The notes beneath the pieces were generated by a model that was given only the letters and a program-made list of their open reading frames with translations, was not told where the DNA came from and did not search any database. Shown piece after piece: positions 50,699 to 58,116 of a DNA stretch of 64,000 bases. The stretch is taken from positions 1 to 64,000 of IMG/VR virus record IMGVR_UViG_3300035034_002798. The stretch is one strand, 5' to 3'. Position 1 is the stretch's first letter. Each line of letters starts with the position of its first letter. The translations under genes were made by a program, and so were the position numbers. The DNA is from a virus.

Positions 50699-50729
50699 TT
50701 GACAAAATGGGGGTTTTTGACGGTATTAT
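50699..50729 (+). promoter_or_regulatory. TTGACA-19-TATTAT promoter of the structured RNA
   Basis: TTGACA and TATTAT with 19-bp spacing, followed by ATATAAATAGA. The element ATTTGGTTAG lies 8-18 bp upstream. The same arrangement precedes the radical SAM operon (60.76 kb) and the 62.8 kb gene. It points right, against the neighbouring genes, into a region without ORFs. Confidence 0.75.
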
Positions 50730-50738
50730 ATAAATAGA

Positions 50739-51098
50739 GCGTCACTTTTCTGGGAAAAGGACTTTGGTCTTAATTCTTAGGCCTTTCGAGTTCTGTGATT
50801 TGAAAGTCTCCAGAAAACACAACACTGACGCTTTAACGAATTTGATATCAGAACTAAAGACGTTACTTGAACTTAGTTAATCAGTTATTGAACGATTTAT
50901 TGACAACTACCTAAAATGGGAGAGGTGTACTAAGAGGAGTGTCCTCTCAGACTCTTACATTCAGGGATAAATCCCTAAAAACCCTGGACTCATTGTTAAA
51001 AAGGGAGGGCGCGCAATAGCAGGTACACAAAAGTAACATTCAGATAGAGATCCCTTCTTAGGTGAAACCCTCTCCCCTTTCAATTGCGATTGTTTTCC
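50739..51098 (+). ncRNA. candidate structured RNA, about 360 nt
   Basis: The 5' end predicted from the promoter falls on GCGTCA, which pairs with TGACGC at 50826-50831. Inside it CTGG/CCAG and ACTTT/AAAGT continue the stem. AACTAA/TTAGTT follows in the linker. A second domain is closed by GGGAGAGG (50918-50925) and CCTCTCCC (51069-51076), with CTAAG/CTTAG, AGAGGA/TCCTCT and AGGGAT/ATCCCT inside; GTGTAC/GTACAC could add a pseudoknot. CAAT/ATTG with TTTT may end it. The stretch has no ORF. No known RNA class was recognised. Confidence 0.65.
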
Positions 51099-51120
51099 CC
51101 TGTCCCTTAACTATAATACC

Positions 51121-51149
51121 AGTGTATCATTTCTGTAATACATAATCAA
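51121..51149 (-). promoter_or_regulatory. extended -10 promoter with GTATTAC site, leftward
   Basis: TTGATT, 17-bp spacer with ATGTATTACAGAAATGA, TACACT. It points left across the structured RNA toward the 50.6 kb operon, so its transcript would be antisense to the RNA above. Confidence 0.7.
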
Positions 51150-51320
51150 TAGTCATAACATAACTTATATACCTATCTCGTAATACAACCAAAAAGCCCG
51201 GCGCGGCAGGGAACATTATAACCATACTCTTGATTCTCCTTCTAATAGTGGTACTACTAACTCTACTAAGGATACTAAGGATACTAGCCAACTAGCCACT
51301 ACTAACTCACCCCCCAATAC

Positions 51321-51415
51321 TGCTTGCACTTGCACTTGTACCAGTAACTGTACCAGCACCTACACTTACACAATTGCTTACAATGTTACCAACACTTACA
51401 CTTGCGATTACATCT
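51321..51415 (-). repeat. degenerate hexamer array (small copy)
   Basis: On the minus strand a run of hexamers such as GCAAGT, GTAAGT, GCTGGT and ACAAGT covers about 95 bp, in 6-bp register. It resembles the 400-bp array before parA. The flanking 51250-51320 also has short direct repeats (AAGGATACT twice). No ORF is present. Confidence 0.65.
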
Positions 51416-51622
51416 CCACTCACAATAATGAATACAGACCAACCTGTTCCCTATTACACATCACTAAGAATACGACTGTCTCTCCCCGTCACACCTCACT
51501 ATTATTTAAGAGATGACTGTGACACGACACTTACTCTCCTTCGTATCGACTAATGTTGTCACTACCTATTCAATCACCTCATAACTAGATGTAACCACAA
51601 CTTATATAGATGAAAAGAACAA

Positions 51623-51728
51623 TTAATATAGGAGTAACTAAACCTGTAATATATGGGTAACTAGACCTGCTCCCTTAATATAGGGGTAACAATTAATATA
51701 TGGGTAACTAGTAATATAGGGGTAACTA
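51623..51728. repeat. five iteron-like repeats
   Basis: The unit TTAATATAGGGGTAACTA occurs with small changes starting near 51623, 51646, 51675, 51693 and 51711. Copies 3-5 are 18 bp apart; the first two are spaced by 23 and 29 bp. The spacer GACCTGCTCCCT follows copies 2 and 5. Such iterons mark replication origins or operator arrays. The 51430-51620 and 51740-51850 flanks have no ORF or clear repeat. Confidence 0.75.
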
Positions 51729-51850
51729 GACCTGCTCCCTCCGGCCTCGGCGAATCTTCCCCCTAATACGGCTATACGAGATTAGCACGCTAGAGGGTCA
51801 TATGAGCGAGACCAGAGTTGAGAGGCTTCAATATATAGCTTAGATGCTAA

Positions 51851-52321
51851 CTAGTCCTTAAGCAGGCGCTCACGGACGAGAGAGAGTATATATCCCATCT
51901 TCGCTTTGTCCCTGTAGGTTTCCTGTGGGAATAGTTTCTTGCCATCATAGTCTATATTAATCGTGAAGCTAGTTTTGGTATCTCTTCTAGGGTTATAAAT
52001 CGAACCTTGTACGCGTGCCAGGCCTGAGGCAGGGTGTCTCCCTAGGGCGTCGGCAAGTTTAGACTGGTCTATATTAACACTTTCGAGCTTAATATCCTCC
52101 TGAAAGGCTCTACCTGAGCTGAAAGCTAGGTACCAGGGTTTATTTTCGGGCTTAGAGGCCACTTTGGTGCATTCATCTAAGAACACACGCATAGTATTAC
52201 CCTCACTTGTAGTAACGGGTAGTACATAGTGACCAAAGGTGCTATTATAGAACGGATTACCTTCTACTTTATATTTACCTCTCCAGCCTTCTACCTTCAC
52301 TGTATCGTTTTTAGTAATCAT
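51851..52321 (-). CDS. hypothetical protein, 156 aa
   Basis: The protein starts MITKNDTVKVEGWRGKYKVE, an SH3- or KOW-like strand pair. It then has VFLDECTKVASKPENKPWYL and a basic C-terminal part (QGSIYNPRRDTKTSFTINID). It lies next to the iterons. A DNA-binding role would fit, but no known replication initiator motif is visible. Codon use here is more GC-rich than in the 3-50 kb genes. Confidence 0.55.
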   Translation of the reverse strand: MITKNDTVKVEGWRGKYKVEGNPFYNSTFGHYVLPVTTSEGNTMRVFLDECTKVASKPENKPWYLAFSSGRAFQEDIKLESVNIDQSKLADALGRHPASGLARVQGSIYNPRRDTKTSFTINIDYDGKKLFPQETYRDKAKMGYILSLVRERLLKD

Positions 52322-52570
52322 CTATTTACTCTCCTCTCTGCTTGCCTGAGCCTGGATTACTTCATAGTCATTATATACTCCTTGTTGGCCAAGAGAACGA
52401 ACACAACTGCCATCGTCGTAGAAAGTATACGACTCAACTACCGGGCCATCATCATCTCTGGCGATATCTAAATTAAGGCTGATATCATCACACTGGATAT
52501 TCTGAATCTTTTTCTGTTCCATAACCTCTGACATAACACTAATTTGTCTGTAACTTAACTCAAAATGCAT
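52322..52570 (-). CDS. hypothetical protein, 82 aa
   Basis: From MHFELSYRQISVMSEVMEQK it has a beta-rich middle (DDISLNLDIARDDDGPVVES) and a short helical end. The ATG at 52570 follows AAGGAG 8 bp away. It directly precedes the 156-aa gene. No family is recognised. Confidence 0.55.
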   Translation of the reverse strand: MHFELSYRQISVMSEVMEQKKIQNIQCDDISLNLDIARDDDGPVVESYTFYDDGSCVRSLGQQGVYNDYEVIQAQASREESK

Positions 52571-52646
52571 ATTAACCACTCCTTATATAGTATTTACTTA
52601 AAGACTAATAAACTGAACAACTAATAAATCTTACCCAATACGTATC

Positions 52647-52699
52647 CACGACCACCGCGGCGTGTCAAATGGGTTTCTTGACACGGTAGGACGGGCGTG
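52647..52699 (-). repeat. intercistronic hairpin element
   Basis: Outer CACG/CGTG with a CC/GG layer, then GTGTCAA/TTGACAC and loop GAAACCCAT. It lies in the 280-bp gap between 52861 and 52570, where the other content is GC hairpins and no ORF. The rightmost member of the family. Confidence 0.82.
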
Positions 52700-52837
52700 A
52701 TATTGTTTTAGTACAGGACAATAAACATACTACAAAGCTAGAACTTTTAAACTTCAGGCCGAGTGTACAACCACCCGACCCGAAGGGTCTGTCTAAGTTT
52801 CAGAACTAGACTCAATACGAGAACATACCTAACAACC

Positions 52838-52853
52838 AGGGCCCGAAGGGCCT
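52838..52853 (-). terminator. GC-rich hairpin after 52861 gene
   Basis: AGG/CCT and CCC/GGG arms with a GAA/TTC loop form a short stable hairpin 7 bp after the gene stop. A second GGGT/ACCC hairpin lies about 65 bp further on. No T-run follows, so termination may be partial. Confidence 0.5.
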
Positions 52854-52860
52854 ATAAGAG

Positions 52861-54168
52861 TTACGCCTTAATATAGGCATCTCTTACTTTGTCAGTTATA
52901 AACTGAGCGGTAGCTTCTCTTTTGATGCTAGTATTCTGATCCTTATCAAAGAATCTTAGGGAGCCATTATAGAACACAGCTACAAACTGTGCTTTCTTGT
53001 CTCCTGCTTCTAGTTCAACATCCGCTATTGCGGTGCCATTAGTGATGTCTTCTAGGTCATCACGCAATTTAGAAATGCTCCAGCGATCTAGTCCATGATC
53101 GGCAGTCTTCTGCTTTCTCTTTGGATTAGTATCTACTGGGGCTTTCTTTGTTTTAGGAGCGGGTTTCTTGCTGGCCCGCTTTTTGTTTGCTGCTTCTTGA
53201 GCAAAGTACTCAGTAGCAGGGATTTCTTTGATTAGTCTGCGTCCATTAACCTTAACAACCATGCCGTTCTTAACTAGCACAGTTTCTTCTTCGTCTTGAT
53301 TCTTACGCACAGGATTCACCCCCTCGTCTTTAGTATTTTCACCAGTGTTAAAGTCTGCCTCTGCCCGCTTTTTCTTACGGGTATATACTTTTCTGATCTC
53401 ACCAATTAGGTGCTTTGTTACGTGATCAGGAACCTCATCCCCAGCTTCTTCTTTATCTAATGCATCTTCATACTTAATAAATAGGGACTCGTCATTATAG
53501 ATTGCTTCACCGCTGATATAGCTGCCATCTCCTCTAATTAGGGTAACGTCAGCTACTAAGTCACTATCAGCAAGCTCTTCCTTGTAATACACCTCATCTA
53601 CTGTTACTTCTCTGAATCCGTCTTCTACCAGTGTCTTCATCTGCTCTCCTGAAACTAATACTTCTTCAGGATCCTCGTTAACCTCGCCCAGTTCTTTCTT
53701 ATAGGCGCGGATTAAGGCCATCTTGATAGCTTCCCATTCTTTTCCTCGCAGGTCATCACCATAGGTTTCATATTCTAAGTTGCCATCTATAAGGGAAACC
53801 TCAAGTATCTGGTTGTGGCCGGATCCATAGGTTATCTTCAGGTCGGCTACATAGGTCTCAGCATCTAAATTAACCGCGGAGTCCCCAAGGTAGTAAGCAT
53901 TAACAGCAACTTTCTCAATGCTCTCAACGTTCCTTAGAATCACATCTTTTTCTTCTGTCATCTTCTTTTCCTCCTTATTAGTAGTATCTGTCTCTTCTTC
54001 TGGTAGCTCATCGATAATAGACTGAGCGCGCTTCTCACCGATCCCTTTGATGGAGGTTAATCCACCCTGGGATACCTCAACTGATTCTATCCCTTCCTCT
54101 GCCGCCACTTTATGCATTCTCTTTGTGATTAAGTCCAGGTCAAATAGTCTCTCTACTGTAATTGTCAT
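52861..54168 (-). CDS. acidic protein with HhH and internal in-frame starts
   Basis: The 435-residue frame begins with a helix-hairpin-helix (about 30-50, GGLTSIKGIGEKRAQSIIDE). Then come two related beta-rich domains (about 75-160 and 175-260, each with EVSLIDGNLEYE- or DVTLIRGDGSYI-like cores) and a basic linker (KKRASKKPAPKTKKAPVDTN). A third related domain ends the protein (ELEAGDKKAQFVAVFYNGSL). Well-formed ribosome sites lie before an internal ATG at 53961 (residue 70) and a GTG at 53310 (residue 287), so shorter products may be made. Function unknown; the HhH suggests DNA binding. Confidence 0.65.
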   Translation of the reverse strand: MTITVERLFDLDLITKRMHKVAAEEGIESVEVSQGGLTSIKGIGEKRAQSIIDELPEEETDTTNKEEKKMTEEKDVILRNVESIEKVAVNAYYLGDSAVNLDAETYVADLKITYGSGHNQILEVSLIDGNLEYETYGDDLRGKEWEAIKMALIRAYKKELGEVNEDPEEVLVSGEQMKTLVEDGFREVTVDEVYYKEELADSDLVADVTLIRGDGSYISGEAIYNDESLFIKYEDALDKEEAGDEVPDHVTKHLIGEIRKVYTRKKKRAEADFNTGENTKDEGVNPVRKNQDEEETVLVKNGMVVKVNGRRLIKEIPATEYFAQEAANKKRASKKPAPKTKKAPVDTNPKRKQKTADHGLDRWSISKLRDDLEDITNGTAIADVELEAGDKKAQFVAVFYNGSLRFFDKDQNTSIKREATAQFITDKVRDAYIKA

Positions 54169-54244
54169 AATATATACCCCCTGGCTGATTGAGGAGCCAC
54201 CCTATATATTTGATGTTAAATAAAATAATGCCAGACATTTATAG

Positions 54245-54265
54245 AGCGCCTCTGAGCCGGGCGCT
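54245..54265 (-). terminator. short GC hairpin after 54272 gene
   Basis: AGCGCC-tctgagccg-GGCGCT, 6 bp after the stop. No T-run. It may be a weak terminator or processing site. Confidence 0.45.
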
Positions 54266-54271
54266 GTGAGA

Positions 54272-55216
54272 TTACTTAAAGTTAACGATAATATTTGGTA
54301 AATAGACTCTATTTAGATCTCTTCTCCAGATAGCTCTCTCTGGTATAACTCTGTGTGGTGCATAGAAAGGGCATTTATCTGCATGGTAGGCAAAGTCAGC
54401 CTCACGCAGCTCGGACATATCAGTATGCTTTCCCCCAGTCTTTACTGAAAAGAAAGCGTTATCTGAATAAGTCCCTCCTCCTGTCACACGTTTTTCACCA
54501 TTGAGATACATGTGGCCTTTGAGACCGTGTAATAGACCATGATCTCTTGTTGCCAACCAGTTCCCTGACTCAGAAGCGCCATCATCCAGAGTTTCCCCTG
54601 TCATAGCACATCTATTACTTGGTTTAAAGGCATCTCCTGAAACTGGTCCTTCAGCCGGCTGGACATAGCACTTGTTAACACAGTTAGAGCAGGACGGGAA
54701 CTCATCATTGTAGTCATTATCATGCCAGAAGCGGTTATCGACCTCATCATGCTTCTGGGTCAATATGAGGTTAAGCTTCTTCCACATTGCAACCGATGCT
54801 GCACCTCTAAGTGCATTTGTTAAATAGAAGATCCCTGTATCAGCCTCAATTGAACCAATAGTCTGGCCGCGGATATCACCGGGATTCTCTAATAAGAACA
54901 ACTCTTCTTCTGTCTTCATGGCCCCCGGCTTCTCTAAGCCAGAACTAACGGGCACAACTGTAATCTTATTCTGCCTGATCTCATCAAGTCCCTTATAAGT
55001 CTTTAGATTAACAAGTATCTTAATAAGTGGATCTTCATTCCACTCCTCGTTAATCTCAAACCGTCCTTTAAGTTTGATCAGTACTTCACCCAGGAAGTTA
55101 GTTTTCCAGGACTTATACTGATTACCACCATTGCCGTGATTCTTTCCCATAATCCTAACTGTTTCTATACTAGCCTCTAATACATCTTGGCCAAACTTCT
55201 TTAAATAAACGCTCAT
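54272..55216 (-). CDS. hypothetical protein with Cys cluster, 314 aa
   Basis: The protein has an N-terminal helical part and a central Cys/His-rich segment (CSNCVNKCYV, RCAMTGETLDDGASESG). Then come RDHGLLHGLKGHMYLNGEK and KCPFYAPHRVIPERAIWRRD. The metal-binding look (zinc or Fe-S) recalls RAMP-like or nucleic-acid-modifying proteins, but no family is certain. Start after AAGGAGGAATTAAT. Confidence 0.55.
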   Translation of the reverse strand: MSVYLKKFGQDVLEASIETVRIMGKNHGNGGNQYKSWKTNFLGEVLIKLKGRFEINEEWNEDPLIKILVNLKTYKGLDEIRQNKITVVPVSSGLEKPGAMKTEEELFLLENPGDIRGQTIGSIEADTGIFYLTNALRGAASVAMWKKLNLILTQKHDEVDNRFWHDNDYNDEFPSCSNCVNKCYVQPAEGPVSGDAFKPSNRCAMTGETLDDGASESGNWLATRDHGLLHGLKGHMYLNGEKRVTGGGTYSDNAFFSVKTGGKHTDMSELREADFAYHADKCPFYAPHRVIPERAIWRRDLNRVYLPNIIVNFK

Positions 55217-55228
55217 ATTAATTCCTCC

Positions 55229-55411
55229 TTAAAATGGTAAATCAGTCGTCTCAGTATTGTCGGTGTCTGTATTATCTGGACAGTAAACATGGACGCGGCC
55301 ATTACCGCGCTTTTCATTTAAAGTCAGGTCAGCAAGCCTCTGATCGTCCTCAGAGTACACTTGCTCTCCTCCTTCAATCCATGTATAATCATAACTAGGC
55401 AAAGTAATCAC
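55229..55411 (-). CDS. small acidic protein with SSB-like tip
   Basis: This 60-residue protein ends DTDNTETTDLPF, copying the acidic-Pro-Phe tip of SSB. The rest is a small strand-helix unit (YDYTWIEGGEQVYSEDDQRL). It could bind SSB-interacting enzymes as a mimic or adaptor. The downstream gene begins 12 bp on. Confidence 0.5.
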   Translation of the reverse strand: MITLPSYDYTWIEGGEQVYSEDDQRLADLTLNEKRGNGRVHVYCPDNTDTDNTETTDLPF

Positions 55412-55437
55412 CTCCTTTCTTTGGAGTCTTATTTTGT

Positions 55438-55626
55438 CTACTCAAATAAAGACATCTGCACGAGATCACTAGTCTCTGCAGAAGAACGGTTACGCATGGG
55501 CCAGCCCTTAGAAGACGCTTTCTTGGCGATAGCGTATCTTTGCTTATATGGCATGTTATTCCAACGGTCCATGTTATAACCGTTAGCATCCCACCAGCCC
55601 TTTCCTTTACTTACAAGTCCAGTCAT
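55438..55626 (-). CDS. small protein with clamp-binding tail, 62 aa
   Basis: The basic, Trp-rich N-terminal part (KGKGWWDANGYNMDRWNNMP) is followed by a helix (YKQRYAIAKKASSKGWPMR). The C-terminus ends VQMSLFE, a QxSLF clamp-binding peptide. It probably contacts the beta clamp. Its role may be fork-linked DNA binding. Confidence 0.55.
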   Translation of the reverse strand: MTGLVSKGKGWWDANGYNMDRWNNMPYKQRYAIAKKASSKGWPMRNRSSAETSDLVQMSLFE

Positions 55627-56034
55627 TTACTTCACCTCCAGTCCTAATTCTTTTCTGAAGACACTCTTCCAGCCATTTTCTCTTACCTGCTGCATGATCT
55701 CATCATCATAGCCATTAGCAAACATGATATTAGTCTTAGGCCCTTGAGCTCGCCACTTAATGTCAATCTTAAAGCCGGCATCCTCCAGGGTTTCTAATAC
55801 TGAGTCCACATCAACATCTGTGGTACCCACATAGTCTAAAAGCCACCTCCTCTGGTGCTCGCTCTTAGACTCATGACGCTTTCTTCGATCTTTCTTGGAG
55901 GATAAGTCAACAAAGCGGCTCTTTTGGTGGTACTGAGCCTTACTCATCTCACCTCTCCTTGAATCGTGACCTCTCTTTTCCGCACTTACCAAACAATCAA
56001 ATACCTCTTTATCAACAAAGCAATCGAATCTCAT
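55627..56034 (-). CDS. basic hypothetical protein, 135 aa
   Basis: This protein has a basic N-terminal half (SKKDRRKRHESKSEHQRRWL) and a small alpha/beta C-terminal domain (DVDSVLETLEDAGFKIDIKW, IMFANGYDDEIMQQVRENGW). Its charge suggests nucleic-acid contact. It overlaps the LysM-like gene by 1 bp. No family is recognised. Confidence 0.55.
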   Translation of the reverse strand: MRFDCFVDKEVFDCLVSAEKRGHDSRRGEMSKAQYHQKSRFVDLSSKKDRRKRHESKSEHQRRWLLDYVGTTDVDVDSVLETLEDAGFKIDIKWRAQGPKTNIMFANGYDDEIMQQVRENGWKSVFRKELGLEVK

Positions 56035-56306
56035 TATTTAGCCTCCTTTAATACGGGTACCTTGACCCTACTGCCAATACTCAACATTAAGTCCTGTCCA
56101 TTTTCCTGTCTGAAGTAATAAACGGCCTTCCTTGTGTCAACCTCTGGTGAGTTATAGACCTGCACTATATCCCAGGCTGTATCGCCTGAGCTTACATTGT
56201 GCATAATGACATCGTAATCTTCTACTTCCCCAACCCCTGACATCCCCACAACAACAAAAGACCCCAGCACAACAACTAGGGCAATAACAGTAATTAACTT
56301 CTTCAT
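56034..56306 (-). CDS. LysM-domain membrane or secreted protein
   Basis: The 90-residue protein has an N-terminal membrane/signal segment (residues 5-22, VIALVVVLGSFVVVGMSG). A LysM-like domain follows (about 35-85, NVSSGDTAWDIVQVYNSPEV, LMLSIGSRVKVPVL). LysM domains bind peptidoglycan. The layout resembles YneA-type division inhibitors, so it may act on the host cell wall or division. It overlaps the gene downstream by 1 bp. Confidence 0.7.
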   Translation of the reverse strand: MKKLITVIALVVVLGSFVVVGMSGVGEVEDYDVIMHNVSSGDTAWDIVQVYNSPEVDTRKAVYYFRQENGQDLMLSIGSRVKVPVLKEAK

Positions 56307-56371
56307 ATATATCTCCTCCTAAAGAGAATTAGTTTGGCAGTTTAACGCCATGCCTAGGGCGCCACAAGGGA

Positions 56372-56554
56372 TTAATGAGTAATAGATTCCAGTACATCCA
56401 CTGGGTAGCCCTCTAGAGTACCGTCTTTACGTACCCTATAGAGCTCGTTACCTATTAGCTCGTAGTGTGAGAAACAACCCAGCTCAGGACAGCGCTTATT
56501 CATACGACCATACATGGCCTTAACCTCATGTGACTTGAGTACTCTTACTCTCAT
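56372..56554 (-). CDS. hypothetical protein, 60 aa
   Basis: This small protein, MRVRVLKSHEVKAMYGRMNK followed by RCPELGCFSHYEL, contains a CxxxxC pair. No family is recognised. It sits between the 390-aa and the LysM-like genes. Confidence 0.5.
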   Translation of the reverse strand: MRVRVLKSHEVKAMYGRMNKRCPELGCFSHYELIGNELYRVRKDGTLEGYPVDVLESITH

Positions 56555-56559
56555 TGTAG

Positions 56560-57732
56560 TTACGCCTCCTTATTATTGTCTTCGCCTTTGAAGCCCTCTA
56601 CAAAAGAAGACTTAAGAGATTTAAAGAAACCACCAGTATTATTCGCGGCAGAAGCAGTCTTTTCTATTACTGTACCTGCTGCCTCATCAACCTTTCTTAT
56701 ACCAGTACCAGCTAGCTTACTGGCACCCTGGACACCTTGACCAGTCTTAGTGATAGCTGTCTTAACACCAGATCCAGTCTTCTTTACCCCAGCCTCTAAG
56801 CCCATAGCTGTCTTACCTAAGCCACGACCCAGCTTGTCTGATAATCTAGCCTTCTCTTTCTTAAGCTTATCTGTCATCTTATTCACCTCCTTAGTCTTAG
56901 TCTTGCTCTCTGCCTGCTCGTCAGAGGACTCATTGATAATAACTACTCTGCCCTCATCTAGCTGTCTCTTGATCTCTGTTACTACCTGTTTGAACTTAGG
57001 CTTCCAGATACCACTCATATCATTGGAACCTGAGAACCACTCGTATGTCAGCTCATCTATATCCTCACCATGTTCAAGCATAGACTCAATAGTAGCTCTA
57101 AGCTCCTCGTTCATAGCGTCTACCATCTTGAGTATGTCCTTGTCTGCCATCTTAATCTTAGTCTTCTTAGTCATTGTTGTTGCCCCCTTATTAGTGCTAG
57201 CTGCCTCAGCTTCCAGGCCAGCCGCTTCTTCTGTTGTATCCTTCTCCTCAGCACTCACCTCCTTTTCCTTTGAGATAGCATCTAAGATATCACCTCTTAT
57301 GCCACTATCTGCTGCCATAAACGCATCAAAATCAGCAAGTGACTCAGTAGGCACGTCATCTAGTTTAGTACCTTTATCGGCAGCAGCCTCTAATACTGCC
57401 TTAGCCTCTCTCTCTCTTTCTTCTCTATTTACTTGGTAAGGAGCAGGATAACTCCCTACATCCATCAGGCCTTCCCTCTTCTCTGGATTGTACTTCTTAA
57501 TGAAGATGGTTCTTTCTTCAGGCAGTATTACATACTGTACAGGCACGCCAGAGATCCATGTCTTGGCAACAATATCTTGCTCCCTGTTGCCTATTGCGTC
57601 ATTAAGAGCACGCACAAGACTAACTGGATTATTGAATGTAACCTCACCATCACCAACAGAAAGAGTAACCTCTCTGTTGTCTGAGTCGTTAAATAATGCC
57701 TTTGCTAAGTCGATATTGTTATTGATTCTCAT
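56560..57732 (-). CDS. acidic protein with amphipathic repeats and internal starts
   Basis: The 390-residue frame has three parts: an N-terminal alpha/beta domain (1 to about 105), a charged middle, and a C-terminal Gly/Lys/Thr/Val-rich amphipathic region (KKTGSGVKTAITKTGQGVQG plus ASKLAGTGIRKVDEAAGTV) like lipid- or membrane-surface helices. Ribosome sites lie before ATGs at 57174 (residue 187; GGGGG) and 56877 (residue 286; perfect AAGGAGGTG), splitting the parts. It may be three products from one message. The frame is first in the leftward operon from the control region at 57.8 kb. Confidence 0.65.
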   Translation of the reverse strand: MRINNNIDLAKALFNDSDNREVTLSVGDGEVTFNNPVSLVRALNDAIGNREQDIVAKTWISGVPVQYVILPEERTIFIKKYNPEKREGLMDVGSYPAPYQVNREEREREAKAVLEAAADKGTKLDDVPTESLADFDAFMAADSGIRGDILDAISKEKEVSAEEKDTTEEAAGLEAEAASTNKGATTMTKKTKIKMADKDILKMVDAMNEELRATIESMLEHGEDIDELTYEWFSGSNDMSGIWKPKFKQVVTEIKRQLDEGRVVIINESSDEQAESKTKTKEVNKMTDKLKKEKARLSDKLGRGLGKTAMGLEAGVKKTGSGVKTAITKTGQGVQGASKLAGTGIRKVDEAAGTVIEKTASAANNTGGFFKSLKSSFVEGFKGEDNNKEA

Positions 57733-57850
57733 GATAAAACTCCTTCCTGTTTGACACCTATACTAACTTGGTCCTCCTCTTGCGAGTGAGGAATAGTTAT
57801 AAGTGACGCCTTCTCTAGATGGGTCGGGCGTCGAACGTCAAACATAAATG

Positions 57851-57862
57851 TATATATAATAC
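57851..57862 (-). promoter_or_regulatory. probable leftward promoter, TATTAT box
   Basis: On the minus strand GTATTATATATA matches the -10 block of the TTGRCA-19-TATTAT promoters, but the -35 box is not conserved. It is placed about 120 bp upstream of the 390-aa gene. The rest of 57733-58010 has no ORF. Confidence 0.45.
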
Positions 57863-58013
57863 GTGGTCCCCCTCTAGGTTTTTACCCCAATTTTTGATAT
57901 CTACAATGGCATTTTTCCAACTTCATACAACAACCGTAAAGGGGTGGGGTCTATATATGGCCCGGGCGGAAGATAAATAAAAGGGGTGGTCTCAAAATAT
58001 TTTCATATAATTT

Positions 58014-58043
58014 TTGATAATCCCAATAGCTTTTTGCTATAAA
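58014..58043 (+). promoter_or_regulatory. candidate promoter for the parA transcript
   Basis: TTGATA, 18 bp, TATAAA. The spacer and -10 form the inverted repeat ATAGC/GCTAT, a possible operator. It would place the whole hexamer array in the parA leader. Confidence 0.5.
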
Positions 58044-58116
58044 AAAACAGGATTCATTAAAATAAAAAGCAGGAATAAAGAGATAGACCGAGAATAATTA
58101 GAACAAGACAGGCCAA

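Noticed and set aside
50592-51850. Hidden protein gene in the control region
   Set aside because: No frame of useful length with a ribosome site was seen on either strand; structured RNA, promoters and repeats explain the stretch.
56750-57439. 229-codon plus-strand frame opposite the 390-aa gene
   Set aside because: It is an antisense shadow with low-complexity Ser/Leu content and no ribosome site; the minus-strand frame has clear start signals.
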